Source: Eremophila alpestris peregrina (taxonomy: Eukaryota > Chordata > Aves > Passeriformes > Alaudidae). Taken from it: DNA of 64,000 bases. The position numbers and the translations under genes were made by a program. Location of the stretch: NCBI GenBank assembly GCA_009792885.1, contig WMCF01000014.1, positions 13,521,315 through 13,585,314 on the forward strand, given 5' to 3'. The notes under the pieces are model-generated. The model made no database searches. It was not told the DNA's origin and saw only the letters and a program-made list of their open reading frames with translations. Below are positions 36,721 through 50,234 of this stretch, piece by piece. Each line of letters opens with the position of its first letter. Positions within the stretch are counted from its first letter, which is position 1.

Positions 36721-38263
36721 TGCAGCACAGACAAAACAACAGCAAGAAGGTGTTTCAAGGAAGGTAAGCAAAAATGCTTCAGGAATATGAGGTGATTCAG
36801 GTTGGCAATATTGGGAGACATCAGCCCAAGGAGATATTAGACCATAGGAAAACAAGCAAGGAAATCTCCAGACTGTCACCTTTCAAGCGGTTTGCTCAAA
36901 CACTACTACAACTCTCAGCAATGCTACCCACTAACACCCAAGCACTGATGCAGTCCATGCAACAAAGCAGAACAACGACAGGAGAGATTCAGAGACTCTT
37001 TGTAACACTGTGTTATGCCATGGGGGTTGCAATCCCATGTAATTAGCTACTGAATGAAGAATACCTCTGACTGCCCAAAATCGGCTGATGAACTGACTCT
37101 TCTTCTTGCCTTACATTCATAAGCAGGGGTGAGGGCCAAAATCTGTGCTCATGTGCTGGACCAGACCTTCCTCCCTTCCAGTTCCTGTAGCTTTTGTCAG
37201 TTCAATATCAAATTCAACTGTTCATGGCTCTTCCCTTCTGCCAGAGGAGAGTCTCAAGCGCCCTTTGGAAATTTCTGCTATGTGCAGAAGTGGGGGTCTC
37301 TCCTTCAAGCAGTCTCACCTCTACTGCAAAAGAAAAATCAACATAGGGTTCAATATTATTTCCCCATTTCCTTGGTCAAGGTTTTAAAATACATGATGAA
37401 ATCAGATGTAAAATTTGATCTTTCACCTTCCTCATTTCCCTGCAAAGGAGTCCTTCTCCTGCTGATGTCAGGCTCTTATTCTCTAAACATATATTCTGCA
37501 CATGTAGAGTGCTGCTGGCATTACTGGTTTTACACACTACAATAAATACAAACAACAACAGGCAGAGAGCATTGGGATAATGCGTCTACTGAAAAGTATC
37601 TCTTCTTTAAGATAAGTAGGACATGTTAGTGGTCTTTTGCCTGTACTTGTTTCTTATAGTTGTAACACAAGAACATTGTTTTTAACATTTTTAACAGTTG
37701 AGGGTGGGGGAACAGCTGGCATTTACGCTTTCAAGACCTATACAGATTCCCACTTCACTGTAAAACCTACAAAAAGGTTTTTTGCTGGCCTCCAACAGAT
37801 GCCTAAGGTGCTGAATGCACTCATTTATTTACATTTAACAGAGGGACATGCAAAAGTAAATGTATTTATTGTTGTTTATGATTAGTCTGTAACTTTTTTG
37901 GGGTAGGGACTCCATTTTGCTCTAGGCTGGTCCATAACCAAGCAGAAGATGACTATGGGGAACACAGAGGGTAGATTTTGGCATCAGATAAGTATAAATA
38001 ATGAGGTAATTGAGAAAATAATAAACCTGAATGTTTCCTGGGAGAATATGCTTCATTGGCTGATGAAATCACAAGAACAACTTCATTGTAAAGTCAGTAA
38101 GTTTTCTGAAATTGCCCAATCTTAGTTTTCTAAGGTTTCCCCCAAAATTATCAGCTTCCCTGTGAGCTGGCTAAGTGTCATTTACAGATCTACCAATCCT
38201 CTCTGAGATGTCTCATCTCTATTAACATCCCACTGAGAATCTTTTTTCTTTCCTCAGCACCAC
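36721..38263. other. Non-coding unique DNA
   Basis: The largest frame is 138 codons (37129-37545, plus), overlapped in another phase by an 80-codon frame and lacking domain features; GC content is a little higher there. I do not call it a gene. No repeat was recognised. Confidence 0.5.
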
Positions 38264-38302
38264 ATTATATATATATATGTGTGTGTATGCTATATATATA
38301 AC
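38264..38302. repeat. Compound (TA)n/(GT)n microsatellite
   Basis: TA repeats, then a short GTGTGTGT run, then TA repeats again, in 39 bases. The self-complementary TA parts could pair across the GT centre. Confidence 0.85.
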
Positions 38303-38813
38303 ACATGTATAACCCTTCAGAATCCCAAGGGGGCAAGAGAACTGGAAAGGACCACCCAGTCACAACATTCAACTCCTTCCAACTATATAATAAATACTTT
38401 TCTCAGGAAAACCCACAAAACAAGCACTTCACACCTGCCCTCATATAAAACAAGCTGGGCCCAGTTGAAAAACTCCAGCACTTCTTTCACCTTCCTGGTT
38501 CCAGGGCTCTGGCCTAGGGCACTGTGGCCACACAGTCATGTAGACCACTGAGCAAAAGCACTTTTCACCAACAGCTCCATCCTCTCTCAGCACAGCCCTC
38601 CACCACACCTAAATATCAGCTTGCCTGCATCTCCAGTTGTGTCTTTGTTCATTAGACCTCATTTAGAGAATTGAGGAGTTAAGACAGTCTTTTATCTCTC
38701 TGGCTTCAGCTTCTAGTGCTTCTTCCAAGTTCCCATCCCTGTTCAGAGAAGTCAGCTGGTGAATCCCTCAGCTCCTTTCCCCAGCCTCAGCCAGGAAGAA
38801 AAACACCTCTGCC
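38303..38813. other. Non-coding DNA, possible highly decayed CR1 trace
   Basis: GAACTGGAAAGGACCACCCAG at about 38337 faintly resembles the plus-strand view of a CR1 3' end, but later blocks do not line up convincingly. No gene was found; a 90-codon frame here is featureless. Confidence 0.25.
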
Positions 38814-38878
38814 ATTCCCTCAGACCTTCCACTAGTATTCCCTCAGACCTTCCACTAGTCTTCCCTCAGCCCTCCAGC
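38814..38878. repeat. 23-base minisatellite, 2.7 copies
   Basis: The unit ATTCCCTCAGACCTTCCACTAGT (given as its 5' part ATTCCCTCAGACC and 3' part TTCCACTAGT) occurs exactly twice at 38814-38836 and 38837-38859, followed by a diverged partial copy starting TTCCCTCAGCCCTCCAG. The two full units are identical, so the duplication is recent or homogenised. Confidence 0.9.
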
Positions 38879-41800
38879 TTCCTCTTGCTTCACTGTTTTC
38901 ATATGCTGCCCTACCCTCTTAATTTGACTCAGCTGGGAAGAGTTGAACTTTCCTCACCTGGTACTTGCATAACCACAGACACAATTCCACACACCAACAC
39001 ATTTTCTGCCAGGCTGATGTGTTTACTGTTCCAAAGTTCCACAGTCAGTGTCAGTACAGCAAGGGAGGGCCTACATTCAGATGTCTGAGAACCAAATCAG
39101 ACACACAAATGCTTCAAGCCTATCTGGAAAAAGCTTATGCAGAAAAAAACAGCAATGGCAGAGAACTTCATTATAACAGTGTAAAATTACTTCTGTTTGC
39201 TATATATCTATCCAGCTTTCTTTTCCTTTTTTCTTTTTTCTTTTTTAACATTTATTTATTTTCATTACTGTTCTTTCATTCATTGATTACCTACTTCTTC
39301 CACGTAAAACCCTTCACGAGTCAGTGGTCCAGGTTCTCAACTGGAATTACTGCTCCTTAGCTTTCTGGAACTGTAATTGTGCACACAAGCTGACTAGCTG
39401 GTGATTTATCTCCCAAAGCTGCATTTAATATAATAAACAAGTGTCCTCACTGTACTGCCCAGAAATATAGTTCTTGTTATAGCAAAACCTAAACTGTCTC
39501 TTCTCAGATGAGAGTTTATTAACAACAAGGGGGAAGCAGGAAAGCAAATGACTGACTCAAATCTTTCCAGGTTTTACTACTTAGAAAATTTCTTTTCTCA
39601 AGTTTTCTGACCTAAGTGATTGTCCTTAGACAGTTTCTCCTACCACACTTATAATCATGTGGATACTGAGCCCCCTGTATTACTGTATCTATAGAACCTC
39701 CACAGTGCTTTCCCAGAATTACTGATATCTGCCCTCAGGATGGAAAGATCTATTATTGTCTTTAAAATAGAGTTTCTGTTTCTCCCAGAAACCTTGTATT
39801 ATGAACTACTGAAGACAACCTGTTTATCTGAGAATGACCTTTGGAAGTGACTGACTCCTTAATTAAGATCCTGGAAGGAAGAGAAAATGCTTCTCTGATC
39901 CACACTGACCTTCTGTTTCCGAGGAAGGTGTGAGAGAGACTGTTCCAGTAAAACCACGAGGACCAGGTGGCCTAGGTGGGCTGCTGCAACCACATTGTTT
40001 TCCCTTTGCTTTGAAATTACCTAATAGTACTTGGCCAAAAACTGCTGCCTTCTGCATAGAAGAATCACCATTCCAGTCATTGGGTACACTAATTGTTAAC
40101 CTACAGCAAAATTTGAGCCTGGGCTAAAATATTCATCATTTGGAGATTTGTCATATATTCCCTGGGCCAATTTGCCTCTGTGTGTATAATAATTTTTTAA
40201 AAGCCCACACACAATGCGGTTGTGGCTGCTGGAAAGAATTCCATAGTTTGGTGGGGTTTTTTTCAGAACTTTATTTCCCTCATTCTTCCATTTCTTATTT
40301 GATATGTCAGAAGTTCCAGAGGACGTTTGAACAGTAGAGCTTTGCAAACTAAGCTTCATTTCAGCATTGATCAGGCCAAGGACATAACCTGGCATAAGTA
40401 TGAAATCTTGGCCTTAGAGGAATTCAATGGGAGCTTTGAAGTGGATTTTTTCTGTAGTATTTCATTTCACCTTGAATTCCCCTAATACCCTTTTAGAAGT
40501 TTGTTACTGAAGAAGCCCTTGCATTTCCTTACCTTGTAGGTCTACATTGAGAGGTCTTTGTGTGGCATCCGCACAAACAGCCAAAGACAGATCTATTACA
40601 GAAAAAGAGAAAAAAACCCCAAGGTAATTCTTTCACTTTTAAGAAGGGAGAAAGTTGAATGAAAAAGAAAACACTTAAATCCATGGTGCACTAAAAGATG
40701 CCTGGAGGTTTCAATTACTTTTGTAATGAACTGCCTTGAAAATACGAAATGTTGATTTAGCATGAGCCATTTTTAATTAAAAGGGGTTGATTTTCCTTAT
40801 TATAGACCACCAATTTTAAATATTGAATAGTACTAAAATACCTAAATAGACTACCTGAATATTTTCTGTGATAATCAGATCAGATAATACTTTATGGTGT
40901 TTCAGTACAGTGGAGTGTTGAAATATTACTGTGGCCTTTCTCTCAGCATGATTTCATTTGGTTTTGTTTGAAATTGATTTTGAATTGAAACAAGAACCTG
41001 AAGGTCTGATGTAACTTTAGCTGACCTTTGTTCCATCACAGTGTTTTCATCATGTAATTCTGAAACAATTTTTCCCTGCTCTTTAATATCTCATTTGCAT
41101 ATATCTTCTCTTCTCCATAGTACTTTTTTTTGACATATGTATTACAAGCTAACAGCCATCATAACATAAATTTCAAGGTGAATTCTCTGGAACAATTTTG
41201 TTATAAAGAAAAAGAATGAACTTTTCCTTGTCTTTCCATTAAAAATTATTGTAATATTTGAATAGTCACCCTCTTTGAACCATGACTTTCATATTTAAGA
41301 AATTTCAACTTAGTTTGTCCTAAGACTGTTCTGTGCTGGGGCCTTGCCTTTGCACTATGATGGATTCTGGCAGCCCTCATAGAGGGAGGACAGTTTCTAC
41401 TAAATTCAAGAATCTACCTTTATGCCAGTATTAATTGGCTAGTCCCTGTAGACAAACACTACAATAGAAATAGTCTTCTCTGAATAGTACTTCCGAGTAG
41501 AAGCTTAACCTGAGGGAACGAAACCGTCTTTAAGGAGCCTTTCCCATTCACTATCGATTATAGTATGAACACAAAAACAATTAACCTAACAACTAAGGCT
41601 TATAAATTGCATGCCTGTACCTGGCACTTCCTTTCCACTTTCTGGAAAATATATGACTATATAAATATACTGTAGGGTTTCCAACTGAAATTTGAGTTAA
41701 TTTTAAACAAGGTTTTGTTGTATAAGCCTTATGAAAACTGAATGAGGCTTTAATGATAGCTCGGGTAGGTCAGCATCTATGAGGGAAAATAAACAGGTAC

Positions 41801-43113
41801 TAAATCAAAAGCATTTATAGCCATAAAAATTATACTGCTAAAACGACAACACTTGAAATTTTAGGGGCATTTTAGTGTTTTTCACTTAGACCTAGAGATG
41901 AGGAAATAACTTCTTGGTTAAAATCAGCCAGCTGCTGAGGGTAGGAGACAGCACAGCTCCATAACCTAAAGAGATCTTGAAGGCAGTGGTTACCACTGAA
42001 CCAGTGGGAAGGTGACACCTCTGAACTGCCTTCAAAAGATGAAGGGCTTCATTCAAATCCGGTACTTGGCTATGTGGCATCTAATTTTAGCATGTTCTTT
42101 AGCAAATTCCTTCATTTCATGTTAAAGAATGAGAGCAGAATCCACCGCATAAAATATTATAAAATAGCTTCCCAGACTGTCAAATTCCCCTTTACTCTCT
42201 GGGTTTTATTTTGTTCTTGTACTAATGCCACTTCTGGTGCAGCTGGTGAAAAAAGTTCCAGCCGCCAAACAGACTTGGGTGACATAGCATTTGGACCACA
42301 CATACTAATTACACTCATGTAAAGTAAGGATCTCATGGCAGCCTCCTGTCTTAAGTCTGGTCTTTGCCTTCTAAAGTGTCCTCAGTCACATCATTCTTAA
42401 TTGCCACTGGGATAGGCTGTGTCTGTGATCTTGGTGGCCCTCTGAGTCATGGCCTAATTTATCTGCTTCTGGCAGGGAATATTTCCAATGAAGAGGAAGA
42501 GTTGAGTCAGGTACTGATTTCTCTGCCCCTCATTTCAAAGAAGAAACCTCTTGCATTTACCCAGAACAAGTGTTTGGAGACCTATGAGAAAAGAGAATCT
42601 TTTTCTTTGGCATAAGAGGACTAAAATCACAAATCAATCTGTTTTGAACAACAATCTATTGTTTATTAATCTGAACAAAAGAATTCAAAGAAAAGGGTTT
42701 ATCAAACACAGCTCCTACATAAGTGAATTCACATCAGGTCTATTACTATTCCTGGTCTAATACTACAGAGATGATTAATTGAATAATGTATTCAGTCACA
42801 ACATCAAAATGAGTCAATATAGTAAATGGACAGTATCCAATCAGCTGCAGTAAACACCGGTTAAAATACTCTAGGAAATTAGGAACTCTTTGCCAGAATG
42901 GTATTTAACAGAAAATTATTCACAGACAATTAGACTGGCCCCATACAAATGAATTATTTCATGCTCAACTAGGAATTAGAGGAAAAAAAAAATGCTGGAC
43001 ACTATAGAATTCTCTACTCCTTGGTAATCTAAATCAGAAATTGTATTCTGAATTACAAAAATAATTGGGACATGCTATCAGAAGTAAAAAAATATTGGAA
43101 GATATTTATAATA
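38879..43113. other. Non-coding unique DNA
   Basis: No gene supported. The 131-codon plus-strand frame at 38965-39360 ends in a Phe/Leu-rich stretch from a T-rich tract and overlaps another frame, so it is treated as chance. The stretch at about 40735-41180 is AT-rich with octamer (ATTTGCAT at about 41092) and homeodomain words and could hold a regulatory element, with little certainty. Confidence 0.5.
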
Positions 43114-43128
43114 AATATATATATATAT
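43114..43128. repeat. Short (TA)n run
   Basis: About fifteen alternating A/T bases just upstream of the POU-type palindrome. Confidence 0.8.
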
Positions 43129-43186
43129 CTGTGATTGAAAATTGCATACCATTTTGCATATCCTCACATTCTTCTTCATCCTGACC

Positions 43187-43200
43187 ATTTGCATGCAAAT
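43187..43200. promoter_or_regulatory. Palindromic double octamer (POU) site
   Basis: ATTTGCATGCAAAT is a perfect 14-base palindrome made of two overlapping octamers, ATTTGCAT and its complement ATGCAAAT. The octamer is the consensus of POU-domain factors (OCT1, BRN families), and symmetric arrangements can be bound by POU dimers. Nearby TTTTGCATAT at about 43153 adds another octamer-like word. The symmetry is certain; the use is inferred. Confidence 0.45.
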
Positions 43201-44685
43201 AACAAATCCTTAAGTGCATTTAAATGTCTACATTACCTTCAAAAATAGAGAATTTTAAAGATGCATTTATTATTCTGTAGGAAAGGTAATGGCAATATGA
43301 ACAGAATAATTACTCTGTTTGAATAGTGATAAGATTTATTTGTAAGAAAATCCTCTTATAAATAAAGAAGGAACACTGAACACTATGAAATTTGACAAGC
43401 AAAACAACAGAAAATGTCATCAAGAAAAGGTGCATTTATAGGTGAAAGACTTTCAGTACATTACTTTCCAATATATCTCTACTACTAATGTCAGAGTAAC
43501 AGGTCAAGGCATATCCAGCATATGTCATGTTTATCAGGCAGAAATAAAATATAGATTGATTTAAAAAAAATCAGAAGTGTCTGAACTTCTTGCACTTTGG
43601 AGGATTTTCTTGTGAAAACAGGTTTTTTTTTAAAGCTGCTGAACCAATGTTTTAATTTAGCAAAGATAAATATAATTTCCTGTGTGTGACCTTGAATTTT
43701 AAGTCTTAGCCCAGAGGGAATATTTACAACTTGTAAACAGACTCTGATAATGGAAATTCTGACAAATCTCACCATTATAATGCTAGTTACATTTATCTTC
43801 CATTTTTTTTCCCTTTCTCTCCCCCCTCTCTAAAACATAAATATCCACAGCTGACTAAAATCCTTGCCTTAGATGTCCATCAGAACATATCAGACCTTTG
43901 TAGCATAAAATCCACAGGATCACTTCTCATTTACTTTGACTTGGCTCTACCTTAGTGTGTAAAAACTCAGTTTCTATTCAGGCCTATATTCCATTTTGGA
44001 GCATTTCACAAAGTAACTTATACTGGCAAAATTTAAGCACATGATTATCTTTGTTTTCACAAAGACTGTAGCAATCAAAGAGTGCTTTTTTTTGTGTGTT
44101 CTGACTGGCTTCCCTATCTCCTGGTGCCACTGTAAAGCAGGAGTTTTCTCTCCCACTGCCTTTCAGGGTCCATCCATCCCCTGCCTAGTGCAATACTGTC
44201 AATATAGGCAATATGGGCACTTTTGGAGACAGCTTTTGGTGTGTCTGGGTGCTTATGAACCCGTGTTGTGAGTGCCCACGAGCAATGCTGCTCTCAGGTT
44301 GCACAAAGTCCCTTCATTGTTTTGTGGGGAGAGTGAGACGGTGAAGGATCTGCTCAACTACTGCTGACAAACCTCAGCAGTCCCATTTTCACACTGCAGC
44401 AGGGTTTTGCCCAGCGGAATAGGGACCATGGAAACATCCTCACCAGAAATTATTTCCAAGAGTGGACTAACATATACCCTAGAGCTTCCATGTGCTATTC
44501 TGGTGGTCTCTTTCTGTATTGTGAGTGCTCTGTCTCTAGCCTGACAGTCAATGTCTTTTGCTCCAGTCCTTCCCATCATCATGCAGCACACACCAGGTAC
44601 AAATCCTGATCAAGTCCTGCTTTCACCTGGCATGCTTTGACCAACATCAGCTGCTCCATGGGCCTTATTCCAGTGGCAAATTTGG
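43201..44685. other. Non-coding unique DNA
   Basis: No gene recognised. The part at about 44150-44680 is GC-richer than its surroundings and directly precedes an LTR remnant; it might be ERV internal sequence, but no retroviral motif could be read in any frame, including the 77-codon minus-strand frame at 44358-44591. Confidence 0.45.
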
Positions 44686-44908
44686 TTTTGTTATCCGTAA
44701 GCAGTGATCACACAAGACATTTTCTGCTCCTCACACTTCCCCACCAGTGAGTAGGCAGGGAGCGCACAAGAAATTGGGGACACAGCCAGGACAGCTGACC
44801 CCAGCTGACCAAAGAGGGTCAGCTCAATATTCAATTGCCAGATTTGTTTACTGCAGTATATAGAGGGGACTGAGCAAGCAGCCATGTGGTGCTTAGTTGC
44901 CAGGTGTG
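44686..44908 (+). mobile_element. ERV LTR remnant, same family as 13490-13991
   Basis: Shares with the 13.5 kb LTR the ordered blocks GCAGTGATCACAC (GCAGTGCTTACAC there), TTTCTGCTCCTCACAC, CCACCAGTGAGTAGGCAGGG, AGCTGACC and, near the end, TGTGGTGCTTAGTTGCCAGG (TGCATGGTGCTCAGTTGGCAG there). The first ~190 bases, a central portion and the terminal CA are missing, so it is a truncated, internally deleted fragment. The centre is occupied by about 45 bases that also occur, partly, at 14229-14274. Confidence 0.75.
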
Positions 44909-47900
44909 TTCTGGAGACTGGGCTTTATAAAGCCAGACTATAAACTCTCCTTTGCAGATCATTTTAATTCTTGTGTTAAGAACATAATTAGCCTGTGCTT
45001 TTTTCTTACTTCATTGTACAGTTCGGTTTCAGCATGGCTGCAACTCATCTTCCGAAAAGTGGATACTTAGATCTTAAGTTGTTCTCAACCATTCCTTCTG
45101 GTGGGAGAAAAATATTTTACTGTGTCAGTACACTTCACATATAGTAGTGTTCCTTGGGTTTTAGGATTCACAGTTATTAACATTTACTACTGTTATTTCA
45201 GTATTTGGGGAATGAAAGAAGCAAATAAAATCTTCTCTAGAATCTATCTCCTGGAAATATATCCATTAAATGGGAAGTCTGTGAGAGGCCTTGGGGTCAG
45301 CTGTCTTGTTGACTTGGAACTGTACCACTACAGGTTGTAACAAGTGTCTTTGTGAAAGTCTTATCCTATGTGGCTACACAAACTGCTTACACCTCCTTAT
45401 ACTCTGGAAAAGAAGTTCAGATGTTAATTTGGGGAAACCAGTCAGCAATGTGCTGACTGAAGTTCCTGCCTTATTGCATCACTTAGATCTAAGGAGAGGG
45501 CAAACCTTCCAGCCACTGAAACACCATGTTGTATGCCTTTGCAAATCAGGAGGAAAGATTTGTCCCTTGTTCCAGAAGAAAATACTAAATGCTCTCAAAA
45601 CAAGCCAAAACCTCCAGCACCGCAAGCATTTTATCTTTTAAGCTATACCTCTCCTTCCATATGTCATCTTATGATAGCATGCTACAGGACTACAATACTT
45701 TGCATTCCTTTTTGTTTGTTTGTTTTTGTTTTTGTTTCACTTCCTAAAACTGCAATTCTGCTAGGAACATTCTGGTTTAAACTGCTTTTCAAACTCCAGA
45801 ATCATAGTGAAAAACTAAAATTCAGTGCAGCTATTTGTGCAGATATATTCAGTAACTGTGATGGAAAAAGAAAATCACCCTAAAGCAGAAACCAGCTGTA
45901 TCCAAGCGTGTATAGCAGCATGTACAATTTTTCGTAGCCTTGGGCAAGAAATCTATGCATAGAAAAATTCCTAAGGAGTCAGAGTAACCAGAAATGCATT
46001 AACAAGTAGATAATTAGGGACTGATTATGAAGACTTACCAGATGGATGTAAAACTAAAGTTTGGGGTGGTTTTTTGGTTTTGAGTTTTTATGTATTACCC
46101 AAGTAACCTGTATTTAGCTGCAGTCTGCAATTTTATTTCCCCATTACCCAGTATAGCCAAGAAGTTATTTAACAGTTGTTACAGGAATTTCACTCATGCA
46201 TTCTTCCTAATTTGGTTCAAAATGCTTCATCTGGTACCCAGTTCATGCCTTTTTTTCACTAGGCTGTCAAAAGGTTAAAAATAGTCAGAAAATAAGAAGA
46301 AATGTTTTTCATTTTGAAGCAGTTGTAGAAGGAATTGCCTTTTCAGTAACATTTACATTACAGGCAACTAGTTTTCTTTCAAACAGTACTTTCTGGAGAA
46401 AAAGAAAAGGGTATCCTATTTGTTGTCTAACGTCCATTAAAATGGTGTTACTGAGGTACTGTATTTAGGAGTCTAAGTATATAAATGCCAAAAGTTCACT
46501 GTCCAAGCTTCCTAGCTATTTTGATGTCATTTACACACAGTGAACACTTCTTTCATGGCTGTATACAGAAACAATGTCCATAGCAAAATATTTGCACTAC
46601 CTGTGACATCTGAGAAGTTTAAATTAAATTAATTAGACTAGCAACTCGGAGGGAAAAGCCAAAGTTGCTATCAACAGGTAGACTGAAAATGTCTAAGTTT
46701 CATCACAGGATGACAGGTCCATCATTAATCAAATGTAAGGCATACAGGGATAAAATTTTCTATTAACAAAGCAAGTGATTGTGTAAGCAAAATAGAGGCA
46801 GTGCACATTTTCCAAAATGTCCTTTTGCTGTGCTACAAATCACTACTGGTAGGGCAGCTCCTGAAAACTATACTATCAGTTCATTACTGCCACACTGAGA
46901 TTGCAAGTGAGAGTGACAATAGATGCTTAAAAAAAAAAGCCTCACCACTAAAAAATGAGTTAATTTAAAATGAGTTCATTTTCTAAACAGCTGTCAAATG
47001 GTAACAGCTTTGTTTCTTGCTACTAGAGTCAAATCATTGCTCTGTCTTCAAAATCTCCAGGTTTGAATTATCAATTCCCCAACCTCTTCAATCCCTCCAA
47101 TTGTCCATTCACATGTCTTGCTTTATGAGGGAGCATTATGCAAAAAAAAATTACCACAGAAAGAAATCCATGCACGAGTACACCCTAAACTCACAGCAGT
47201 GCTATGAATATCATCCTGGTGATTCCACCAGATTTTATGTCTCAGGAATGCAGAGGTCTTTGATAGCTCTCCTAAGTCCGTCTTCACCCTGCATCCCCAA
47301 AACAAAGAGGACTTGATGCATGAACAAAGAGAAGGAGACAGAGAGAGAAATTTTTGTGTGCTCTCACTAAATAAGTTGTCTGACAGGGAACAAGGAGAGT
47401 TGTACTGCGCATATGTACTATTGTGGGAAAACCTATTTGGGTCTATTACAATGAAGAAACAGATGAAGAACAGTCCATCTGTGCACAAATATGACCCCTG
47501 TGATGCTGCCAACATCGGAGTGATCTGCCAAATGATACCATCTGCACAAATGGAAATTCTTCCATGGGCAGATTGAGCTCACGTGCAGATTTAGTAAACT
47601 CTTAAAGGAGCACTGTATCCAAGGGGACTGTCCACTTTGGAGGTGGAGGAAGCTTGCTATCCTGCTAATGCTTGTCTGCTGCATGGCACACTGGGGGTCT
47701 GAAGGATGTTATTGGTCCCAGATGTGGGGAGGAGGGGATAAAGAGAGCATATGCTTTATATGAGGGCAATGAACTTCTCCATCTCCTGGGATCCTTGAGC
47801 AGGACAAATTCATCTTCTTTGCCAGTCAGACAGAACTAGCTCCTTCCCTTGCACTCCTCTGTAAGGATTCCTCCTTGTCACCTCAGTGAGAGCAACTGGA

Positions 47901-50214
47901 AGACTCATGTTGAGGGCTGCATTATCACTTCATTGCAAGGACCTTATGGCACAGTGGCTTGGGATTCCTGATTTTGAGTGGAACACCTCATCTAACAGAG
48001 CTCCTAACCTGCAGAGAAGGAACATAACCCCCTAGCACAGCAGGTCAAGTGATTTCCAGTGACCTGCCATCCCAAAGAGTACCATAGATGGTTGAATCCA
48101 TATGGACTTTAAACACTTCTTTCAGACCACCCACCCTAGAAAGAGGACATCTATACCCTGGAACACAATGAAGTTGCCTAATTTCACCAGTACTTTCACA
48201 GTTCACCTTACCTGAGGGACATTGCCAAAAAGCCACAAGAATCACCTGGCAGGGGGGAGAAGCTGTCTTCTTTGGAAGTAGATTGGGTCCCATGGCTTAA
48301 GAAAGTGTGTGGTTCAAGTCATGTAAGTATTCATGCATAGGTGCAATCATCTTTGAAAGGGACTGTATAGGAAATTAGGACAGTGAGGCAAGGATCTGCC
48401 TACAGATTCCATGAAGCTGAAAAAGAGTCTGATCTAATCCAGAAAGTTAAAAGTATCTTGGAAGTTTTACCTGTTGCTGGGTCCCCTTGACTGTTTGTGT
48501 GGGTTTACAATCACATTTAAAAATCCTCATGTGTCCCCTGTTGCTTTTTGAAAGTACATAAATGGATAGATCAAGAAACTGACTTTGTAGTGAAAACTAA
48601 ATTTGACCATGCACAAAGCACTGCCAAGAGACAATCGTCGAATTAGAAAGCACAAAAATATGTATTTTCTTTAATCCTCTTTCTGGAAGACATTGTAGGT
48701 GCTACTTATAACAACAAACAATAATAAAATCAGAAATAACTTTTGTTAAGGACATGCCTGGAAAAATACACAGAACATTTACTTCACTCATGGTAGGCCT
48801 TATGCCACTTTCAGTCAGTATTATTTCCGCATATAAATGTTTGGATATTTTAGCACGAAAGGTTATCTTTACCTGTCTTTCTTCTGGACATCCTTCTAAC
48901 ACAGGGAAATATCTTGATTTTTCTTATCCAGAAGCAAAAAACTTCTAACCAGTATTTGCTGGTCCTGATCTGAGATACAAGCATTGGATCCACAGGTATT
49001 GATTAAATAAAGCCCAGTTCCAAAACTGGCCTCAGTCTTCAGCGATGAGCACTGAAATAATGAGCTTGAGGGGTCGAAGCTCTGGAGCAGAAATTGTGTT
49101 GCTGTGACAGAAAATTGGGGATCTGCCCCAGGCATCCCAGAGGTGGGTGTCCAGTGCAGCAGGGCTGCTGTGGACAGGAAGACGTGTAAATCTCCACACT
49201 TTGCCAAGTGTCTCCTGCCCCCTGCAGTGCAAACTAAACACACCCTGCTCTCTCCAAAGTCTTCTTTCCCAGAAAAAAAATTAACAACTTGACTTTTTTT
49301 CTCCCTTGGAGAGCACATCTACTGTAGGACATGGCCTCACCCTTTTACATAAATAAATCACCTTTCAAAAATGCAGAAGAGTCTCTTTCACTGTATTCCC
49401 CAGCCTGAAGGGATCCACAGATACACCTCTCCCAAAAGCATGTTAAAGCTACCAGCTGTTCTGGAAAGTACAGCACTCTCCTATCATGTGACAAAAAAGA
49501 AGAAAGTAAAAGTGCCTTGACAAGTAGGTACCACATAGACAGGTTAACCATCAATGATTTTTCACATGAAATTGAAGCAGCCTGTGGAGCAGAGAAATTC
49601 TTTGTTTCTGCAAGCTCCCTGATTACAAATTTATGACGTAAATCAATTACAATTTAAAAAAAAATTAAAGAGACAGTTATTCTGTTTAATGAGAGATGCC
49701 ACCTTCCAAAATGTCCATGCTGAATTTAGTCTCTTTCTTTTTCAGGGAAAGCATTAAACTATTCAAATATGTTAAAAAAAAAAAAAAAACAAACAAAGGA
49801 AAAAAGAACCTATATACTTGTGAGAGACAACTGATTGATACATGCTGTCAATGGACCAGTTTCCAAGCTGATGGTGACAGCTCTTCCAGTGCTGCTTTAG
49901 AACTAGGTTTTGAGGATGCAGGGAAATATGTATAAATATAGGTATAACAGAATGCCTTCTGTTCAAAATTATTTTTCTTCTTCCAAGAAATGTTTTAAAT
50001 GTTGACAACCAAGCTGTATCAGAAAACTAATCAGCACATCGACACCTCAGAGTCAAAACGAAATGCAGACTCCACTTCACTTGAATGGCAGTTGCATAGT
50101 GACACTTGTCTTCTGTGAAAATTATTATGGAACAGAACCAAGACCTGAAACATTTGGGTTCTTTGTTTTGCCAGCCTTCCTGTGAGATACCAATCAAGAT
50201 ATGAGACTTATTTT
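44909..50214. other. Non-coding unique DNA
   Basis: No gene supported. Two overlapping 116-codon plus-strand frames (45291-45641, 45533-45883), a 130-codon minus-strand frame (47123-47515) and a 140-codon minus-strand frame (48896-49318) have no domain, repeat pattern or signal that I recognise. All are overlapped by frames on the other strand or in another phase. GTTT-rich (45714-45738) and poly-A (49774-49789) tracts are simple repeats. A homeodomain-word cluster is at about 46618-46637. Confidence 0.5.
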
Positions 50215-50234
50215 TGTGTGTGTGTGTGTGTGTG
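50215..50234. repeat. (TG)n microsatellite
   Basis: Ten TG units followed by a T/G-rich stretch to about 50263. Confidence 0.9.

Noticed and set aside
38303..38560. Possible CR1 3' end on the minus strand
   Set aside because: Only one short block resembles CR1, and the following blocks do not align in order; too weak to call.
44358..44591. 77-codon minus-strand frame upstream of the LTR remnant, considered as ERV protein
   Set aside because: No conserved retroviral motif (protease, reverse transcriptase, integrase or zinc knuckle) is visible.
47123..49318. 130- and 140-codon minus-strand frames at 47123-47515 and 48896-49318
   Set aside because: Both are overlapped by frames in other phases and on the other strand, with no domain or repeat pattern.
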